A DNA stretch of 64,000 nucleotides, taken from assembly GCF_000153045.1 (NCBI RefSeq), contig NZ_CH724160.1:1004362-1068361 (forward strand). The letters are read 5' to 3'. The notes beneath the pieces were generated by a model. The model did not search any database, was not told the origin of the DNA, and saw only the letters and a list, made by a program, of their open reading frames with translations. Numbering within the stretch: position 1 is the stretch's first letter; the number at the start of each line of letters is the position of its first letter. This document shows, one piece after another, positions 17,957-26,950 of the stretch. This DNA comes from Synechococcus sp. WH 5701 (lineage in GTDB: Bacteria; Cyanobacteriota; Cyanobacteriia; PCC-6307; Cyanobiaceae). The position numbers and the translations under genes are program-made.

Positions 17957-18514
17957 TCACAGTTCGGCGGTGGCTGACCAGCGCTCGCCGGACAGGGCCT
18001 TGGCTTCGCAGCGCACGTCGTGCCTCTCCACCGTGCAGGTGCCATCGGCGGGCCAGGCGCTGGGCAGGCTGGTGGGCAGTCCCCGCTGATCGAAGCCCAG
18101 TTCACTCACGCTGGTGACCTCGGTGCTGAGGGGACCCTCCAGGCGGCAGTGTCCCTCGCGGCAGCTCAGCCCCGCGGCGCCGTCCTTGACCACCCCCACG
18201 AAGGTGACGAGGTTGGTGGTGATCTCGCCGCTGCCGGGGCCGACAAAGCGGATGTTCAGCAGTCCCTGCTGGTTCTGCTCGAAGCGCAACTCCGAGCAGG
18301 GGCCAGGGCTGGCCGCAGCGAGATTGCGTTCGCAGCTGCGGGTGGCGCGTTGCACCCGCCCGAAGTCGGTGGGCTGTTTCTCATCCGCCCGCAGGCCTGG
18401 CCCAGGGATCAGCAGGCTGAGCAGGGCCCCGGCCAGCAGCAGGCCCGCGTGGCGAGTGCCTGGCCCTACGCAGCAGTGGCTCTGGAATGGGTCGGGAATG
18501 GTGCTGACGGCCAA
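17957..18514 (-). CDS. Exported protein of unknown function
   Basis: A hydrophobic N-terminal stretch (HAGLLLAGALLSLLIPGPGLRA) followed by an alanine-type cleavage site points to a signal peptide. The mature part contains several cysteines (RSCERN, GPCSEL, LSCREGHCRLEG, GTCTVERHDVRCEA), compatible with disulfides in the periplasm, and short beta-like segments. The frame is open to 18676 but only a TTG at 18514 fits a signal peptide start; the true start is uncertain. The family is not recognised. Confidence 0.6.
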   Translation of the reverse strand: MAVSTIPDPFQSHCCVGPGTRHAGLLLAGALLSLLIPGPGLRADEKQPTDFGRVQRATRSCERNLAAASPGPCSELRFEQNQQGLLNIRFVGPGSGEITTNLVTFVGVVKDGAAGLSCREGHCRLEGPLSTEVTSVSELGFDQRGLPTSLPSAWPADGTCTVERHDVRCEAKALSGERWSATAEL

Positions 18515-18587
18515 GGGGAACCCACGCGCAGGGCCTCCATTGTGGAACCGCCAGGCCCTTGGAGTGCACGGACCAGTGAAGCGGGCC

Positions 18588-18764
18588 TCAGTAGTCCGAA
18601 TCGGCCACGCAGTAGCCCTGACAGCTGATGCCGTTGCTGGCGGTGCGACCGCAGTGGTTGCACAGCACCGGTTCACTGGGCTGCTGCTGGGGGGCCTTCT
18701 GCACCAGTGGTGCCGGCCGTGGCACAGGCGCTGGCGACTGGGTCTGGGGCGGCGGTGACGTCAT
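18588..18764 (-). CDS. Small proline-rich protein with a zinc-ribbon-like cysteine cluster
   Basis: This 58-residue protein starts MTSPPPQTQSPAPVPRPAPL, a disordered proline/glutamine-rich half. It ends with VLCNHCGRTASNGISCQGYC and VADSDY, a CxxC...CxxxC cluster that could bind zinc or iron. The C-terminal block appears too ordered to be chance. It is divergent from the aldo/keto reductase gene. No function is known to me. Confidence 0.6.
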   Translation of the reverse strand: MTSPPPQTQSPAPVPRPAPLVQKAPQQQPSEPVLCNHCGRTASNGISCQGYCVADSDY

Positions 18765-18804
18765 GCTCCGATCATGGCGAGGTCGCTCGCAGCCCGGAGA
18801 CCCC

Positions 18805-19773
18805 ATGGCGCAGTTCGTCTCGATCGGCGTGGGCACCTGGGCCTGGGGCAACCAGTTCCTCTGGGGCTACCGGCCCGAGCTCCATGACGCCGCCCTGGAG
18901 GCCACGTTCAACAGGGCGGTGGCCCTGGGGCTTCGTTTCTTCGACACGGCCGACTCCTATGGCACCGGCCGTTTCACCGGCCGCAGCGAACAGTTGCTCG
19001 GTGGTTTTCTCCAGGCTCTGCCCCCTCAGCAACGCGATCAGCTGTGCGTGGCCACCAAACTGGCCCCTTTCCCCTGGCGCCTGGGCCGCCGGGGCTACGA
19101 CCGTGCGTTCCAGTCCTCCCGCCAGCGGCTGGGCGGCCGCCTCGATCGGGTGCAGCTGCACTGGAGCACTGCTCGTTATGCCCCCTGGCAGGAGTGGCCC
19201 CTGCTGGAGGGGCTGGCGGATCTCGTGGTGGCCGGTGAGGCGGAGAGTCTCGGGGTCTCGAACATGGGGCCCCGGCGCCTGAGGGAGGTGCAGCGGCGGC
19301 TGGCCGAGCGGGGGGTGCGCCTGGACAGCCTCCAGGTGCAGGTGTCGCTGCTGGCTCCTGAGGCGGTGACCGGCGGGGAACTGGGGGCCTGTTGCCAGGA
19401 TCTGGGGGTGGATCTGATCGCTTACAGCCCTCTGGCCCTGGGTCTGCTGTGTGACCGGGGCGGCGGCGACGTGGGCTCGCCCAAGGGCCCCCGGGGGCTG
19501 CTGTTCCGGCGGCTGCAACCGAGGATCGAGCCGTTGCTGGCTCTGATGCGGAACATCGCATCAGAGCACGGAGCCCAGGTGTCTGAGGTGGCCCTGAACT
19601 GGTGCAGGGCCCACGGGGCCATGCCGATCCCCGGCCTGCGCACCCCCGAGCAGGCCGAAGCGGCGGTGGCGGCGCTGGCCTGGCAACTCGACGAGCAGGA
19701 GCGCCTCGCCCTCGACCGCCAGGCCCTGGCCCTGCCGGTGAGGATGCCCGCCAACCCCTTTCTCAGTGATTGA
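18805..19773 (+). CDS. Aldo/keto reductase
   Basis: An NADPH-dependent oxidoreductase of the AKR superfamily. The catalytic set is visible: Asp and Tyr in FFDTADSYGTG, Lys in CVATKLAPFPW and His in VQLHWS. The nucleotide-binding end is VALNWCRAHGAMPIPGLRTPEQAEAA. The substrate cannot be told. The ATG at 18805 is preferred because homologues begin close to the first strand VSIGVGTWAWG; an ATG at 18763 is possible. The length is 322 residues. Confidence 0.9.
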   Translation: MAQFVSIGVGTWAWGNQFLWGYRPELHDAALEATFNRAVALGLRFFDTADSYGTGRFTGRSEQLLGGFLQALPPQQRDQLCVATKLAPFPWRLGRRGYDRAFQSSRQRLGGRLDRVQLHWSTARYAPWQEWPLLEGLADLVVAGEAESLGVSNMGPRRLREVQRRLAERGVRLDSLQVQVSLLAPEAVTGGELGACCQDLGVDLIAYSPLALGLLCDRGGGDVGSPKGPRGLLFRRLQPRIEPLLALMRNIASEHGAQVSEVALNWCRAHGAMPIPGLRTPEQAEAAVAALAWQLDEQERLALDRQALALPVRMPANPFLSD

Positions 19774-19805
19774 GAAGGAGCTGAAGCCTGAGACGTGATC
19801 GAGGA

Positions 19806-20483
19806 TCAGGCGGATTCCGCCGCTGCAGAAGTGCCCGTGGGGTCGGGGGAGAGCACCACAGGAAGGGCGGCGGCTGGCCTGGGGTGGATGTTCATCACCA
19901 CCGGGGGGGCACCGCTCAGGGAGCCGCTGGGCCCGGTCCTGGCTCCGGAACCCATGTCCTTGTCATCGTTGTCGGCGGCGGAGTTGTGCTCATCGCAGGC
20001 GCTGAGGGCCTCCTGCAGGAGGGAGTCGAACGTGGCTCCCGGCAGGCGGTGGCGGGAGATTTCCAGGAAAGCCCGGGCCAGCGACTCCCCTGCTGCGGCG
20101 AGCAGGGCCGGGTTGTTGCGCCGCTCGCTCTGCTCCTCCTCGATGGCCTGCAGGAAGCGTTCGGTGACGCCTCGCTTGGTGCTGGCCCTGATCTGGGTCT
20201 CCTGCTCAGCTGGCTGGAGAGTGGGGAGTTGGTCCAGCTCCTCCAGACGCCGGTTGAGGCTCTCCAGCACCTCCTGAGCCTCCGTGGCCACCCGTGAGAG
20301 CTGGCCCTCGGAAAGGCGGGGCAGGTCGGCCACGAACACCTTGCCGTGGTCGCGCAGGGTGAGATAGGTGGGCCGACTCACGTTTCGCCCCTGGGGAGGA
20401 ACGCTCAGCCGCCGCGGTGGTGCCGCCGGCTGGGGACCCGCTGAGCTGCGCCGTCGGGTGATGCGGGAGCTGGAGGTGTGCAT
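19806..20483 (-). CDS. Hypothetical protein, helical core with disordered ends
   Basis: The 225-residue protein has a basic serine-rich N-terminus, a core beginning RPTYLTLRDHGKVFVADLPRL followed by long amphipathic helices (LSRVATEAQEVLESLNRRLEELDQL and RFLQAIEEEQSERRN), and a low-complexity C-terminal 60 residues. The helices look capable of a coiled coil. I do not recognise the family. It converges with the aldo/keto reductase gene. Confidence 0.6.
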   Translation of the reverse strand: MHTSSSRITRRRSSAGPQPAAPPRRLSVPPQGRNVSRPTYLTLRDHGKVFVADLPRLSEGQLSRVATEAQEVLESLNRRLEELDQLPTLQPAEQETQIRASTKRGVTERFLQAIEEEQSERRNNPALLAAAGESLARAFLEISRHRLPGATFDSLLQEALSACDEHNSAADNDDKDMGSGARTGPSGSLSGAPPVVMNIHPRPAAALPVVLSPDPTGTSAAAESA

Positions 20484-20572
20484 GGTTAAGGACGTATGAA
20501 TTACCGGGTGTGCTGCCAGCGATCAAGGACAGCAAAGCCCTCTTCAATCTGCCAGGAGAGGGTATGGGGAGG

Positions 20573-21607
20573 TCAGTACGGCAAACCCGCCAGGGGCACC
20601 TCGCCGGGGGCGCCGGCCTCCACCAGCCCAAGGATCCAAGCCTGGTGTCCCAGGAGCGCGCAAACCTCCAGGGCCAAGGACACGGCAGGCTCCGGCACCA
20701 CCAGGCAGAAGCCGACCCCCAGGTTGAACGTGTTCCACAGATCGGCTTCCGGCACCTCGCCTGCGTCTTGCAGCCAGCGGAACAGCTCGGGCCGCTCCCA
20801 GCTGCTGGCCTCGATCCGGCCATGGGTTCCGGCCGGCAGGCAGCGGGGCAGGTTCTCTGGAAGGCCACCGCCGGTGATGTGGGCCATCGCATGAATGGGT
20901 ACAGCCTGCTGGCGCAGGGCCTTCACCAGGGCGCCATAAAGACGGGTGGGCTCCAGCAGCGCCTCGATCACCGGCCGGTCATCGCCCGCCAGGGGTGTTG
21001 TCTCGGTGGTGCCGCTGCTCTCAAGAATCCGCCTCACCAGGCTGAACCCATTGCTGTGAACACCACTGCTGGCCACCGCCAGGATCCGGTCGCCAGGCTG
21101 CACCTGCCGGCCATCGATCAGCTCGTCCTCCTCCACCACGGCTACGCAGAAGCCGGCCAGGTCGTAGCGGCCGGGCGGATAGAAGCCCGGCATTTCCGCC
21201 GTCTCGCCCCCCAGCAGGGCGCAGCCACTCTGGCGGCAGCCGTCGGCGATGCCTTCCACCACCAGGGCCATGGCCTCGGGCGCCAGCCTGCCGGTGGCGA
21301 TGTAATCGAGGAAGAAAAGGGGTTCGGCTCCGCTGGTGATCACGTCGTTGACGCACATCGCCACCAGATCGATGCCGACAGCATGGTGACGCCCGTGGGC
21401 CTGGGCCAGCTCCAGCTTGGTCCCCACTCCGTCACTGCCGGCCACCAGCAATGGGCGCCGCAACCCCTCGGGCAGTCGGCACAGTCCGCCGAATCCCCCC
21501 AGGCCACCGAGCACCTCAGGCCGGCGGGTGCTCTCGACACTGGTGCGGATCCGCTCGACGAAGGCCCTGCCGGCGGCCACATCCACTCCGGCCGTTCGGT
21601 AATCCAT
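20573..21607 (-). CDS. purM: Phosphoribosylformylglycinamidine cyclo-ligase
   Basis: PurM closes the imidazole ring to form aminoimidazole ribotide in purine synthesis. Family motifs are [13 protein letters not shown] at the start, [14 protein letters not shown] (ATP-binding), [42 protein letters not shown] and [13 protein letters not shown]. The frame is open to 21775, but the ATG at 21607 begins exactly at the conserved N-terminus, giving 344 residues. Confidence 0.97.
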   Translation of the reverse strand: MDYRTAGVDVAAGRAFVERIRTSVESTRRPEVLGGLGGFGGLCRLPEGLRRPLLVAGSDGVGTKLELAQAHGRHHAVGIDLVAMCVNDVITSGAEPLFFLDYIATGRLAPEAMALVVEGIADGCRQSGCALLGGETAEMPGFYPPGRYDLAGFCVAVVEEDELIDGRQVQPGDRILAVASSGVHSNGFSLVRRILESSGTTETTPLAGDDRPVIEALLEPTRLYGALVKALRQQAVPIHAMAHITGGGLPENLPRCLPAGTHGRIEASSWERPELFRWLQDAGEVPEADLWNTFNLGVGFCLVVPEPAVSLALEVCALLGHQAWILGLVEAGAPGEVPLAGLPY

Positions 21608-22052
21608 GGCGTTGCTCCTGCTGGGCAGATCCTCATCGCCGCTGATCCTCCGATGCCAGCGGCGATCCAGGCCGTTTGCCATCGGCCTGGATCGCCGTCC
21701 AGCTGGGCGAAAGCCTTTTGAGAAGGGGCCGCCCGCCAGATTGTCACAAGTTTTGATCAGCCCTGCTGATGGCACTGATTGGCGTCACTGATCGATGTCG
21801 GCGCTTCAGGCGGTTCTCTGCACTGTGGCTGACAGGGATTTCTTCGTCGATGACTATTCCTGATCAATTCTTCTGCCCAAGCTCTTAACAGGACTTCCTC
21901 GGACTTCCTGTAAGTTTTCGGGGTCGTGATTTTTCATCAGGGACTCAGCCACCGGTTTCGCGCTCTCAGCTCTTCCAATCGTTAGCGCGATCCATCAAGT
22001 AACGACCTTCATTCCGAAGACCGTTGCCTACTCGTGGTGGGTTTCGACTGTT
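21608..22052. other. Intergenic region between purM and the RlpA-like gene
   Basis: These 445 bases separate two divergent genes and should hold both promoters. I see no convincing ORF or RNA gene. The lower-GC part (about 21760-21960) contains the short direct repeat GGACTTCCT at two places about 10 bases apart near 21892-21910. Confidence 0.5.
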
Positions 22053-22610
22053 ATGCGTCGCACTTTCCCCCTGGGGGCCCTTGCCCTCCTCCTTTCTGGC
22101 AGCGGCGTTGCCGTTCCTGTGCTCGCCAACTCGGCTCGCACCGAGTCCGAGTCCCGCATCGCCATGGCCCGTCCGGCCGTTCCCGCACCAGCTCTTGAGT
22201 CGGCTGAGCCGGTTCAGCCTTCCCAGTCCGTCGCCATTCGCCAGCAGGAAAGCGAGGCACCGGCACTGGAGGCTCCTACCGCTCCCACCGCACCCGCACC
22301 CACTCCCCGCCGCTTCAAGCTGGCCGGCACCGGTGAAGCCAGCTGGTATGGCCCTGGTTTCTTTGGCAACCGCACCGCCAATGGCGAGGTCTTCCGCCCC
22401 GGCACCATGACCGCGGCTCACCGCACCCTGCCTTTCGGCACCAAGGTGAAGGTCACCAATCTCCGGAACGGGCGCAGCGCCATCGTGCGCATCAACGACC
22501 GCGGTCCGTTCCACGGCAACCGCATCATCGACCTTGCCCATGGTGCTGCCCAGAACCTGGGTCTGGTCGCCAGCGGCGTGGCTCAGGTGCGTCTTGAAGT
22601 GGTTCAGTAG
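22053..22610 (+). CDS. RlpA-like septal ring / lytic transglycosylase family protein
   Basis: A signal peptide (MRRTFPLGALALLLSGSGVAV, ending near PVLANS) is followed by a 60-residue proline/alanine-rich linker and a C-terminal double-psi beta-barrel domain. The barrel carries the family signature TGEASWYGPGFFGNRTANGE, AAHRTLPFGTKVKVTNLRNG and VRINDRGPFHGNRIIDLAHGAA. The conserved Asp (NDRGPF) is present. RlpA proteins cleave or bind denuded glycan strands at the septum. No SPOR domain is present, so localisation by denuded glycan is not supported. Confidence 0.88.
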   Translation: MRRTFPLGALALLLSGSGVAVPVLANSARTESESRIAMARPAVPAPALESAEPVQPSQSVAIRQQESEAPALEAPTAPTAPAPTPRRFKLAGTGEASWYGPGFFGNRTANGEVFRPGTMTAAHRTLPFGTKVKVTNLRNGRSAIVRINDRGPFHGNRIIDLAHGAAQNLGLVASGVAQVRLEVVQ

Positions 22611-22644
22611 GGCCTGAGGGCCTTTACCCGATCCACTTGAGTAG

Positions 22645-22679
22645 GCCCATCCGGCAATCTTCCGGGTGGGCTTTCGTTT
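22645..22679 (+). terminator. Terminator between the RlpA-like gene and panC-cmk
   Basis: A 10-bp stem GCCCATCCGG/CCGGGTGGGC with a 7-base loop is followed by TTTCGTTT. It lies 34 bases after the RlpA-like stop and 9 bases before the panC-cmk start, so most panC-cmk expression would need read-through or a start site very close by. Confidence 0.7.
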
Positions 22680-22688
22680 GGCGCCTCC

Positions 22689-24281
22689 ATGCAGCTGCTG
22701 CATACCTGTGATGAGTTGCGGCGCTGGTGCAGGCCCGCCGCTGGGCTTCCGGCCACGGACCTTCATTTCGTGCCCACCATGGGCGCTCTGCATCAGGGCC
22801 ACCGCCGTCTGATCGAGCGGGCGTCCGCCCCCCTTGTCCCGTCGGGGCCGCCGCCACGGGTGCTGGTGAGCGTGTTCGTCAATCCGCTTCAGTTCGGCCC
22901 CGGGGAAGACTTCGAGCGCTACCCGCGCGATCCCCTTGCTGATGGCGTTCTCGCCTCCGCGGCAGGGGCCACTGCCCTGTTCGCCCCAACCGTTGAGGAG
23001 CTGTTCCCCGGCGGTGAGTCTGAGCTGACCCGGATCCTGCCTCCGCCCGCTCTGCTTCAGGGGCTCTGTGCCCGCACCCGAGCAGGCCATTTCGAAGGGG
23101 TGGCCACGGTGGTCGCCCGGCTCCTGGCCCTGGTGCGTCCTGATCGTTTGCTGCTTGGCGAGAAGGACTGGCAGCAACTGGTGATCATCAGGCGGATCGT
23201 GGCGGATCTGGCCCTGCCGCTGCGGGTCCAGGGATGCGCGACATGGCGGGAGAGCGATGGTCTGGCGGGCAGCTCCCGCAACCGCTATCTCTCGGAGCCG
23301 GAGCGAGGCCAGGCTGCACGCCTGCCCGCTGCCCTGGCCCTGGGGCGGAAGGCCTGGGAGAGGGGAGAGCGGGATACCGCCCGCCTTGAGCGGTTGGTTC
23401 AGGCAGAGCTGGAGCAGGCCGATCTGGCAGTGGAGTATGTGGAGATGGTGGAAGCCCGGCGGCTGCGTCCTCTGGACCCTTCCGCCCTATCCCAGGGTCC
23501 GCTGTTGCTGGCGGCCGCCGTCCGCTGTGGCCCCAGCCGCCTGATTGATCACCTCGTTCTCATGAACCGTCCCCCGATCGTCGCCATCGATGGCCCCGCC
23601 GGGGCTGGCAAGAGCACGGTCACCCGGGTCCTGGCCCGCCGCCTCGGCCTGATCTACCTCGACACCGGCGCCATGTATCGGGCCGTGACCTGGTGGGTTC
23701 TCCGCCATGGGGCGAATCCAGCTGTGGCGACGGAGGTGGAGCCGTTGCTGGAGGGGCTGCAGCTCAGCCTCGACCTGGAGGCCAGCGGCGATCAACAGGT
23801 GAGCATCAACGGCCACGACGTGAGCCAGGCGATCCGCCATCCCGATGTCACGGCCCAGGTGTCCCAGGTGGCGGCCCATGCCTGCGTGCGCGAGGCGCTC
23901 ACCCAGCAGCAGAGGGCCCTCGGCGCCCGAGGCCGGCTGGTGGCGGAGGGCCGCGACATCGGCACCGCCGTGTTCCCCGACGCTGATCTCAAGGTGTTTC
24001 TCACCGCAACGGTGGCGGAGCGGGCCCGCCGCCGGGCCCAGGACCTGGAGCAGCGGGGGTTCGCCGTGCCGCCCCTGGCGGAGCTGGAGGCCCTGATCGC
24101 CGAGCGGGACCATCAGGATTCCACCCGGGAGGTGGCCCCCCTGCTCCAGGCCGAGGACGCGGTGGAGCTGATCACCGATGGCCTGGCCATCGAGGAGGTG
24201 ATCACGACCCTGGTGGATCTGTTTCGTGAGCGCATTCCCGAAGAGGCCTGGCCTGCGCCGGAGGGTGGCGCAGCAGCCTGA
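22689..24281 (+). CDS. panC/cmk: Bifunctional pantothenate synthetase / cytidylate kinase
   Basis: Two enzymes are fused in one 530-residue chain. Residues 1-290 are PanC, joining pantoate and beta-alanine for coenzyme A synthesis: PTMGALHQGHRRLIERA, FVNPLQFGPGEDFERYPR, GEKDWQQLVIIRRI. Residues 292-520 are CMP kinase with a P-loop IDGPAGAGKST, the LDTGAMYRAVTWW block and VAEGRDIGTAVFPDADLKVFL. The Cmk half starts with its own-looking MNRPPIVAID at 23562. This fusion is known from cyanobacteria. Confidence 0.97.
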   Translation: MQLLHTCDELRRWCRPAAGLPATDLHFVPTMGALHQGHRRLIERASAPLVPSGPPPRVLVSVFVNPLQFGPGEDFERYPRDPLADGVLASAAGATALFAPTVEELFPGGESELTRILPPPALLQGLCARTRAGHFEGVATVVARLLALVRPDRLLLGEKDWQQLVIIRRIVADLALPLRVQGCATWRESDGLAGSSRNRYLSEPERGQAARLPAALALGRKAWERGERDTARLERLVQAELEQADLAVEYVEMVEARRLRPLDPSALSQGPLLLAAAVRCGPSRLIDHLVLMNRPPIVAIDGPAGAGKSTVTRVLARRLGLIYLDTGAMYRAVTWWVLRHGANPAVATEVEPLLEGLQLSLDLEASGDQQVSINGHDVSQAIRHPDVTAQVSQVAAHACVREALTQQQRALGARGRLVAEGRDIGTAVFPDADLKVFLTATVAERARRRAQDLEQRGFAVPPLAELEALIAERDHQDSTREVAPLLQAEDAVELITDGLAIEEVITTLVDLFRERIPEEAWPAPEGGAAA

Positions 24282-24289
24282 GAGGGAAG

Positions 24290-24766
24290 CTAGCTGGTGG
24301 CCAGCAGGTCGTCGAGCAGGCCCGTGCAGGCATCCTCGAGCAGATCCAGAACCCCCTCGAAGCCATCGTCCCCGCCGTAATACGGATCGGGCACCTCACG
24401 GACCCGGTGCCTGCGGCAGTGCTGGGTGATCGGCCTGATCTGGGCCCTGGATTCACGTCCCCGGGTCATGGCCTGCACTGCCGCCAGGTTGTCGTCATCC
24501 ATGGTGAGGATGTGGTCGAACGCATCAAGATCTGCCGCCACGATCTGGCGGGCTCGGCTGGGCAGGTGGATGCCACGCCCGGCTGCCGCGGCTCGCATGC
24601 GGGCATCGGCTGGCTGACCGGCATGCCAGTGGCCCGTGCCCGCTGAATCGACGCTGAAGGACTGCTCCAGACCCCGCTGCTGCAGGTGGTGCAAGAAGAC
24701 CCCTTCGGCGGCGGGGGAGCGGCAGATGTTGCCCAGGCAGACGAACAGCAGACGGGAGCGCTCCAT
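24290..24766 (-). CDS. Low molecular weight protein-tyrosine phosphatase
   Basis: The catalytic P-loop is LFVCLGNICRSPAAEGVF, a full CX5RS motif, and the general acid lies in VPDPYYGGDDGFEG. The 158-residue length fits the family. The start codon shares one base with the cpcF stop (TGATG at 24764-24768), so the gene is the last in the cpcA-cpcE-cpcF transcript. A link to phycobilisome control is suggested only by this position. Confidence 0.92.
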   Translation of the reverse strand: MERSRLLFVCLGNICRSPAAEGVFLHHLQQRGLEQSFSVDSAGTGHWHAGQPADARMRAAAAGRGIHLPSRARQIVAADLDAFDHILTMDDDNLAAVQAMTRGRESRAQIRPITQHCRRHRVREVPDPYYGGDDGFEGVLDLLEDACTGLLDDLLATS

Positions 24767-25434
24767 CAGCCCACCGCCTGACCATTGAGGCGAGCCAGGG
24801 CCAGAGCGGCCCGCAGGCGCACCACCAGGGTGTCGTCCCCGGGCTCGCCGGCCAGCTCCTGCAGGGCCTTGAGTCCGGAGTGATGCCCCGGCTCCGCCTG
24901 ACCCATGGCGAGCAGCAGTTGCTCCAGACCCACCGCCACGGCGTATCGAACCACCCATTCGCCATCGCCGCCACCGGCCAGCAGGGCATCGAGACAACGC
25001 TGCCGCACGCAGGCCTGCTCACTTTGGGGCAGGGCCTCAAGGCGCAGCTGACCCAGGCCCCGGGCTGCGGCTCGCCGCACGCTGGGCCCGATGTCGCAGG
25101 CCAGGGCGCTCTCCAGCAGCTCCAGGCCACGCACATCGCCGATCCCGGCCAGGGCGCGAACGGCCCAGGCCCTGGCACCGTAATTGTGGCCATCGAGATT
25201 GGCCAGCAACGGCTCCACCGCCTGCTCCCCCAGGGCGATCAGGCCATCGACGGCCGCCACGGCGGCGCCTGGATTGTTGAAGCCCAGCACCTCCACCAGG
25301 CTCGGGGCCGCTTCTGGGTGGCAGGCCTCGGCGAGCCGTCGGGTGGCCAGCAGCAGACCCATGGAGCTGTCGGCCTGGCGCAGGGCCTCGATCAGCTCGG
25401 TGGGCTCGGCTGCCGCGGGGTTGGGGGAAGGCAT
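24766..25434 (-). CDS. cpcF: Phycocyanin alpha-subunit phycocyanobilin lyase subunit CpcF
   Basis: CpcF works as a heterodimer with CpcE to attach phycocyanobilin to Cys84 of the phycocyanin alpha chain. The protein is a string of HEAT-like repeats, for example NPGAAVAAVDGLIALGEQAVEPLL, NYGARAWAVRALAGIGD and DIGPSVRRAAARGLGQL. The ATG at 25434 begins MPSPNPAAAEPTELIEALRQ; a further ATG at 25455 overlaps cpcE. It lies directly after cpcE. Confidence 0.9.
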   Translation of the reverse strand: MPSPNPAAAEPTELIEALRQADSSMGLLLATRRLAEACHPEAAPSLVEVLGFNNPGAAVAAVDGLIALGEQAVEPLLANLDGHNYGARAWAVRALAGIGDVRGLELLESALACDIGPSVRRAAARGLGQLRLEALPQSEQACVRQRCLDALLAGGGDGEWVVRYAVAVGLEQLLLAMGQAEPGHHSGLKALQELAGEPGDDTLVVRLRAALALARLNGQAVG

Positions 25435-25441
25435 GGTGCGC

Positions 25442-26290
25442 TCAGAGCAGGTCATCCATCACGGCCAGCAGGGCGGTGGTGTCCTCATCGAGGCGGGTGG
25501 GGTGAACACCTGCTGGATTCTCCACCAGCCCACGCAGGGCCATCAGTTTGAGACTGTTTTCCGCCAGGGTGCGCCGGATCGGCTCCAGCGCCGGCCGCCA
25601 GCCGGCGGCGCCCAGATCCATCAGGGCGGCGCGGCGCACCTGCAGCTGGGGATGCTCCAGCAGGGTCAGCAGCTGCTCGCCCCAGTGGCTGTCTTGCGTG
25701 AGCTGGAGCAGGGCCCGGCAGGCGGCACTGCGGATGAGGGGCCGCTCGTGGGCCTTGAACGACTCGATCACGGCCAGCACCCGGGGCTCACTCAGGCCGA
25801 TTTCACCGAGGGCCTCCAGCATCGCCTCGCAGGGTTCCTGCAGACGGCTACTGCCGGGCTGAGGGGCGCCCGCCACGGCGGGTCCGCTGGCGAGCCTGGT
25901 GCAGAGAACCGTGACCGCTTCCGTGGCGCGAAGTTCTCCGAGCGAACGGGCCGCGGCTTCGCGCAGGCCATCGTCGGAATCGTTCAGGGCCTGAAGCAGG
26001 TGGGGAATGGCGTCGGCTTGGCCCAGCTTCCCCAGAGCCCGCGCCGCGTTGCGTGCCACCGCATTGTGCTCAACTCCGGCTTCGGCCTGGCGTGGCTGCC
26101 GCTGGCCGAGGGCCTGGCAGAGCAAGGTGATTGCTTCGGGATTCTGGCTGCGCATGCGCCCCAGCCACCAGGCCGCGTAGTACTGGGCCGATTGGTCCTC
26201 GCTCTGGCGCAGGCGCCGCAGCGCCTCGGCCTCGTCGATGGGGGCTCCGGCGGAAGGGGGCGGTTCGATGGGCTCGGCGGCGGCGACCAT
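25442..26290 (-). CDS. cpcE: Phycocyanin alpha-subunit phycocyanobilin lyase subunit CpcE
   Basis: CpcE is the partner of CpcF in the alpha-84 bilin lyase. The 282-residue protein has the typical start DEAEALRRLRQSEDQSAQYYAAWWLGRMR and five to six HEAT-type repeats (VARNAARALGKLGQADAIPHLLQAL, GLREAAARSLGELRATEAV, LIRSAACRALLQLTQD, QVRRAALMDLGAAGW). It lies 117 bases after cpcA copy 1, with a terminator-like hairpin between them, so its level is probably set by partial read-through. Confidence 0.92.
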   Translation of the reverse strand: MVAAAEPIEPPPSAGAPIDEAEALRRLRQSEDQSAQYYAAWWLGRMRSQNPEAITLLCQALGQRQPRQAEAGVEHNAVARNAARALGKLGQADAIPHLLQALNDSDDGLREAAARSLGELRATEAVTVLCTRLASGPAVAGAPQPGSSRLQEPCEAMLEALGEIGLSEPRVLAVIESFKAHERPLIRSAACRALLQLTQDSHWGEQLLTLLEHPQLQVRRAALMDLGAAGWRPALEPIRRTLAENSLKLMALRGLVENPAGVHPTRLDEDTTALLAVMDDLL

Positions 26291-26323
26291 TGGCCGTGGC
26301 GGGAGGGGTGGGAGACAGAACGA

Positions 26324-26349
26324 AAAAAAGGAGGCCAGAAGGCCTCCTT
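26324..26349 (-). terminator. Terminator/attenuator between cpcA (copy 1) and cpcE
   Basis: On the minus strand AAGGAGGCC-TTCT-GGCCTCCTT is followed by a T-run. A 9-bp stem with a tetraloop and U-tract is a strong intrinsic terminator. The next gene, cpcE, starts about 34 bases further on, so partial read-through would give the low lyase-to-phycocyanin ratio needed. Confidence 0.88.
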
Positions 26350-26407
26350 GGGGTGTGAGACGTGCGACGAAGCCGTCAGGAACGCTGTTGAAAACCGCGA
26401 GCGGAAA

Positions 26408-26899
26408 TCAGACGAGAGCGTTGATGGCGTAGTCGATGTAGTTGTTGGCGATGACGCCGGGGTCGCCGGAGATGCCGTGGTTGGCCTTGATGTAGCTCAG
26501 GGCCTCGACATACCAGGAGGGGGAGAGTTCGAAGGCACGGTTGATTTCATCGAGACCGGCGATCAGGTACTCATCGAGGGGGCCGGTGCCGCCTGCAACC
26601 AGGGAGTAGGTGATGTGACGGAGGTAGTAACCGATGTCACGGGCACACTTCTCTTTGCCCCGGGGGGTGGAAGCGAAGTTGGAACCCTGCTGCTGGGTGG
26701 TGTAGGGGTACTTGCTGTACACGGCCTGGGCAGCGCCGTTGACGAGCGCATCCGCATTGGCGGTGAGCTGACGGGCAGCCTCAAGGGCGTTGGTGGCGCG
26801 CTCGAAGCGACCGAAGGCGGCGTTGAGCTCGGTGTTGCTCAGGAACCGACCTTGGGAATCGGCGGCTGCAACAGCCTCGGTGAGGGGAGTCTTGGACAT
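26408..26899 (-). CDS. cpcA: C-phycocyanin alpha chain, copy 1
   Basis: The 163-residue phycocyanin alpha subunit shows [20 protein letters not shown], the conserved asparagine/aspartate network and the chromophore site [16 protein letters not shown], whose cysteine (Cys84 region) carries phycocyanobilin. The ending [11 protein letters not shown] is typical. It forms the alpha-beta monomer with CpcB in phycobilisome rods. The amino-acid sequence is identical to the second copy at 28943. It lies 51 bases after cpcB. Confidence 0.98.
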   Translation of the reverse strand: MSKTPLTEAVAAADSQGRFLSNTELNAAFGRFERATNALEAARQLTANADALVNGAAQAVYSKYPYTTQQQGSNFASTPRGKEKCARDIGYYLRHITYSLVAGGTGPLDEYLIAGLDEINRAFELSPSWYVEALSYIKANHGISGDPGVIANNYIDYAINALV

Positions 26900-26950
26900 G
26901 GGAAGAGGGAAGAGGAAGGAGAACCTGAACGGAAGACCGAATCAGTCGGC

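Noticed and set aside
22689..24281. panC-cmk fusion as a novelty
   Set aside because: Fused PanC-Cmk is already known in cyanobacteria, so it is only listed as a feature.
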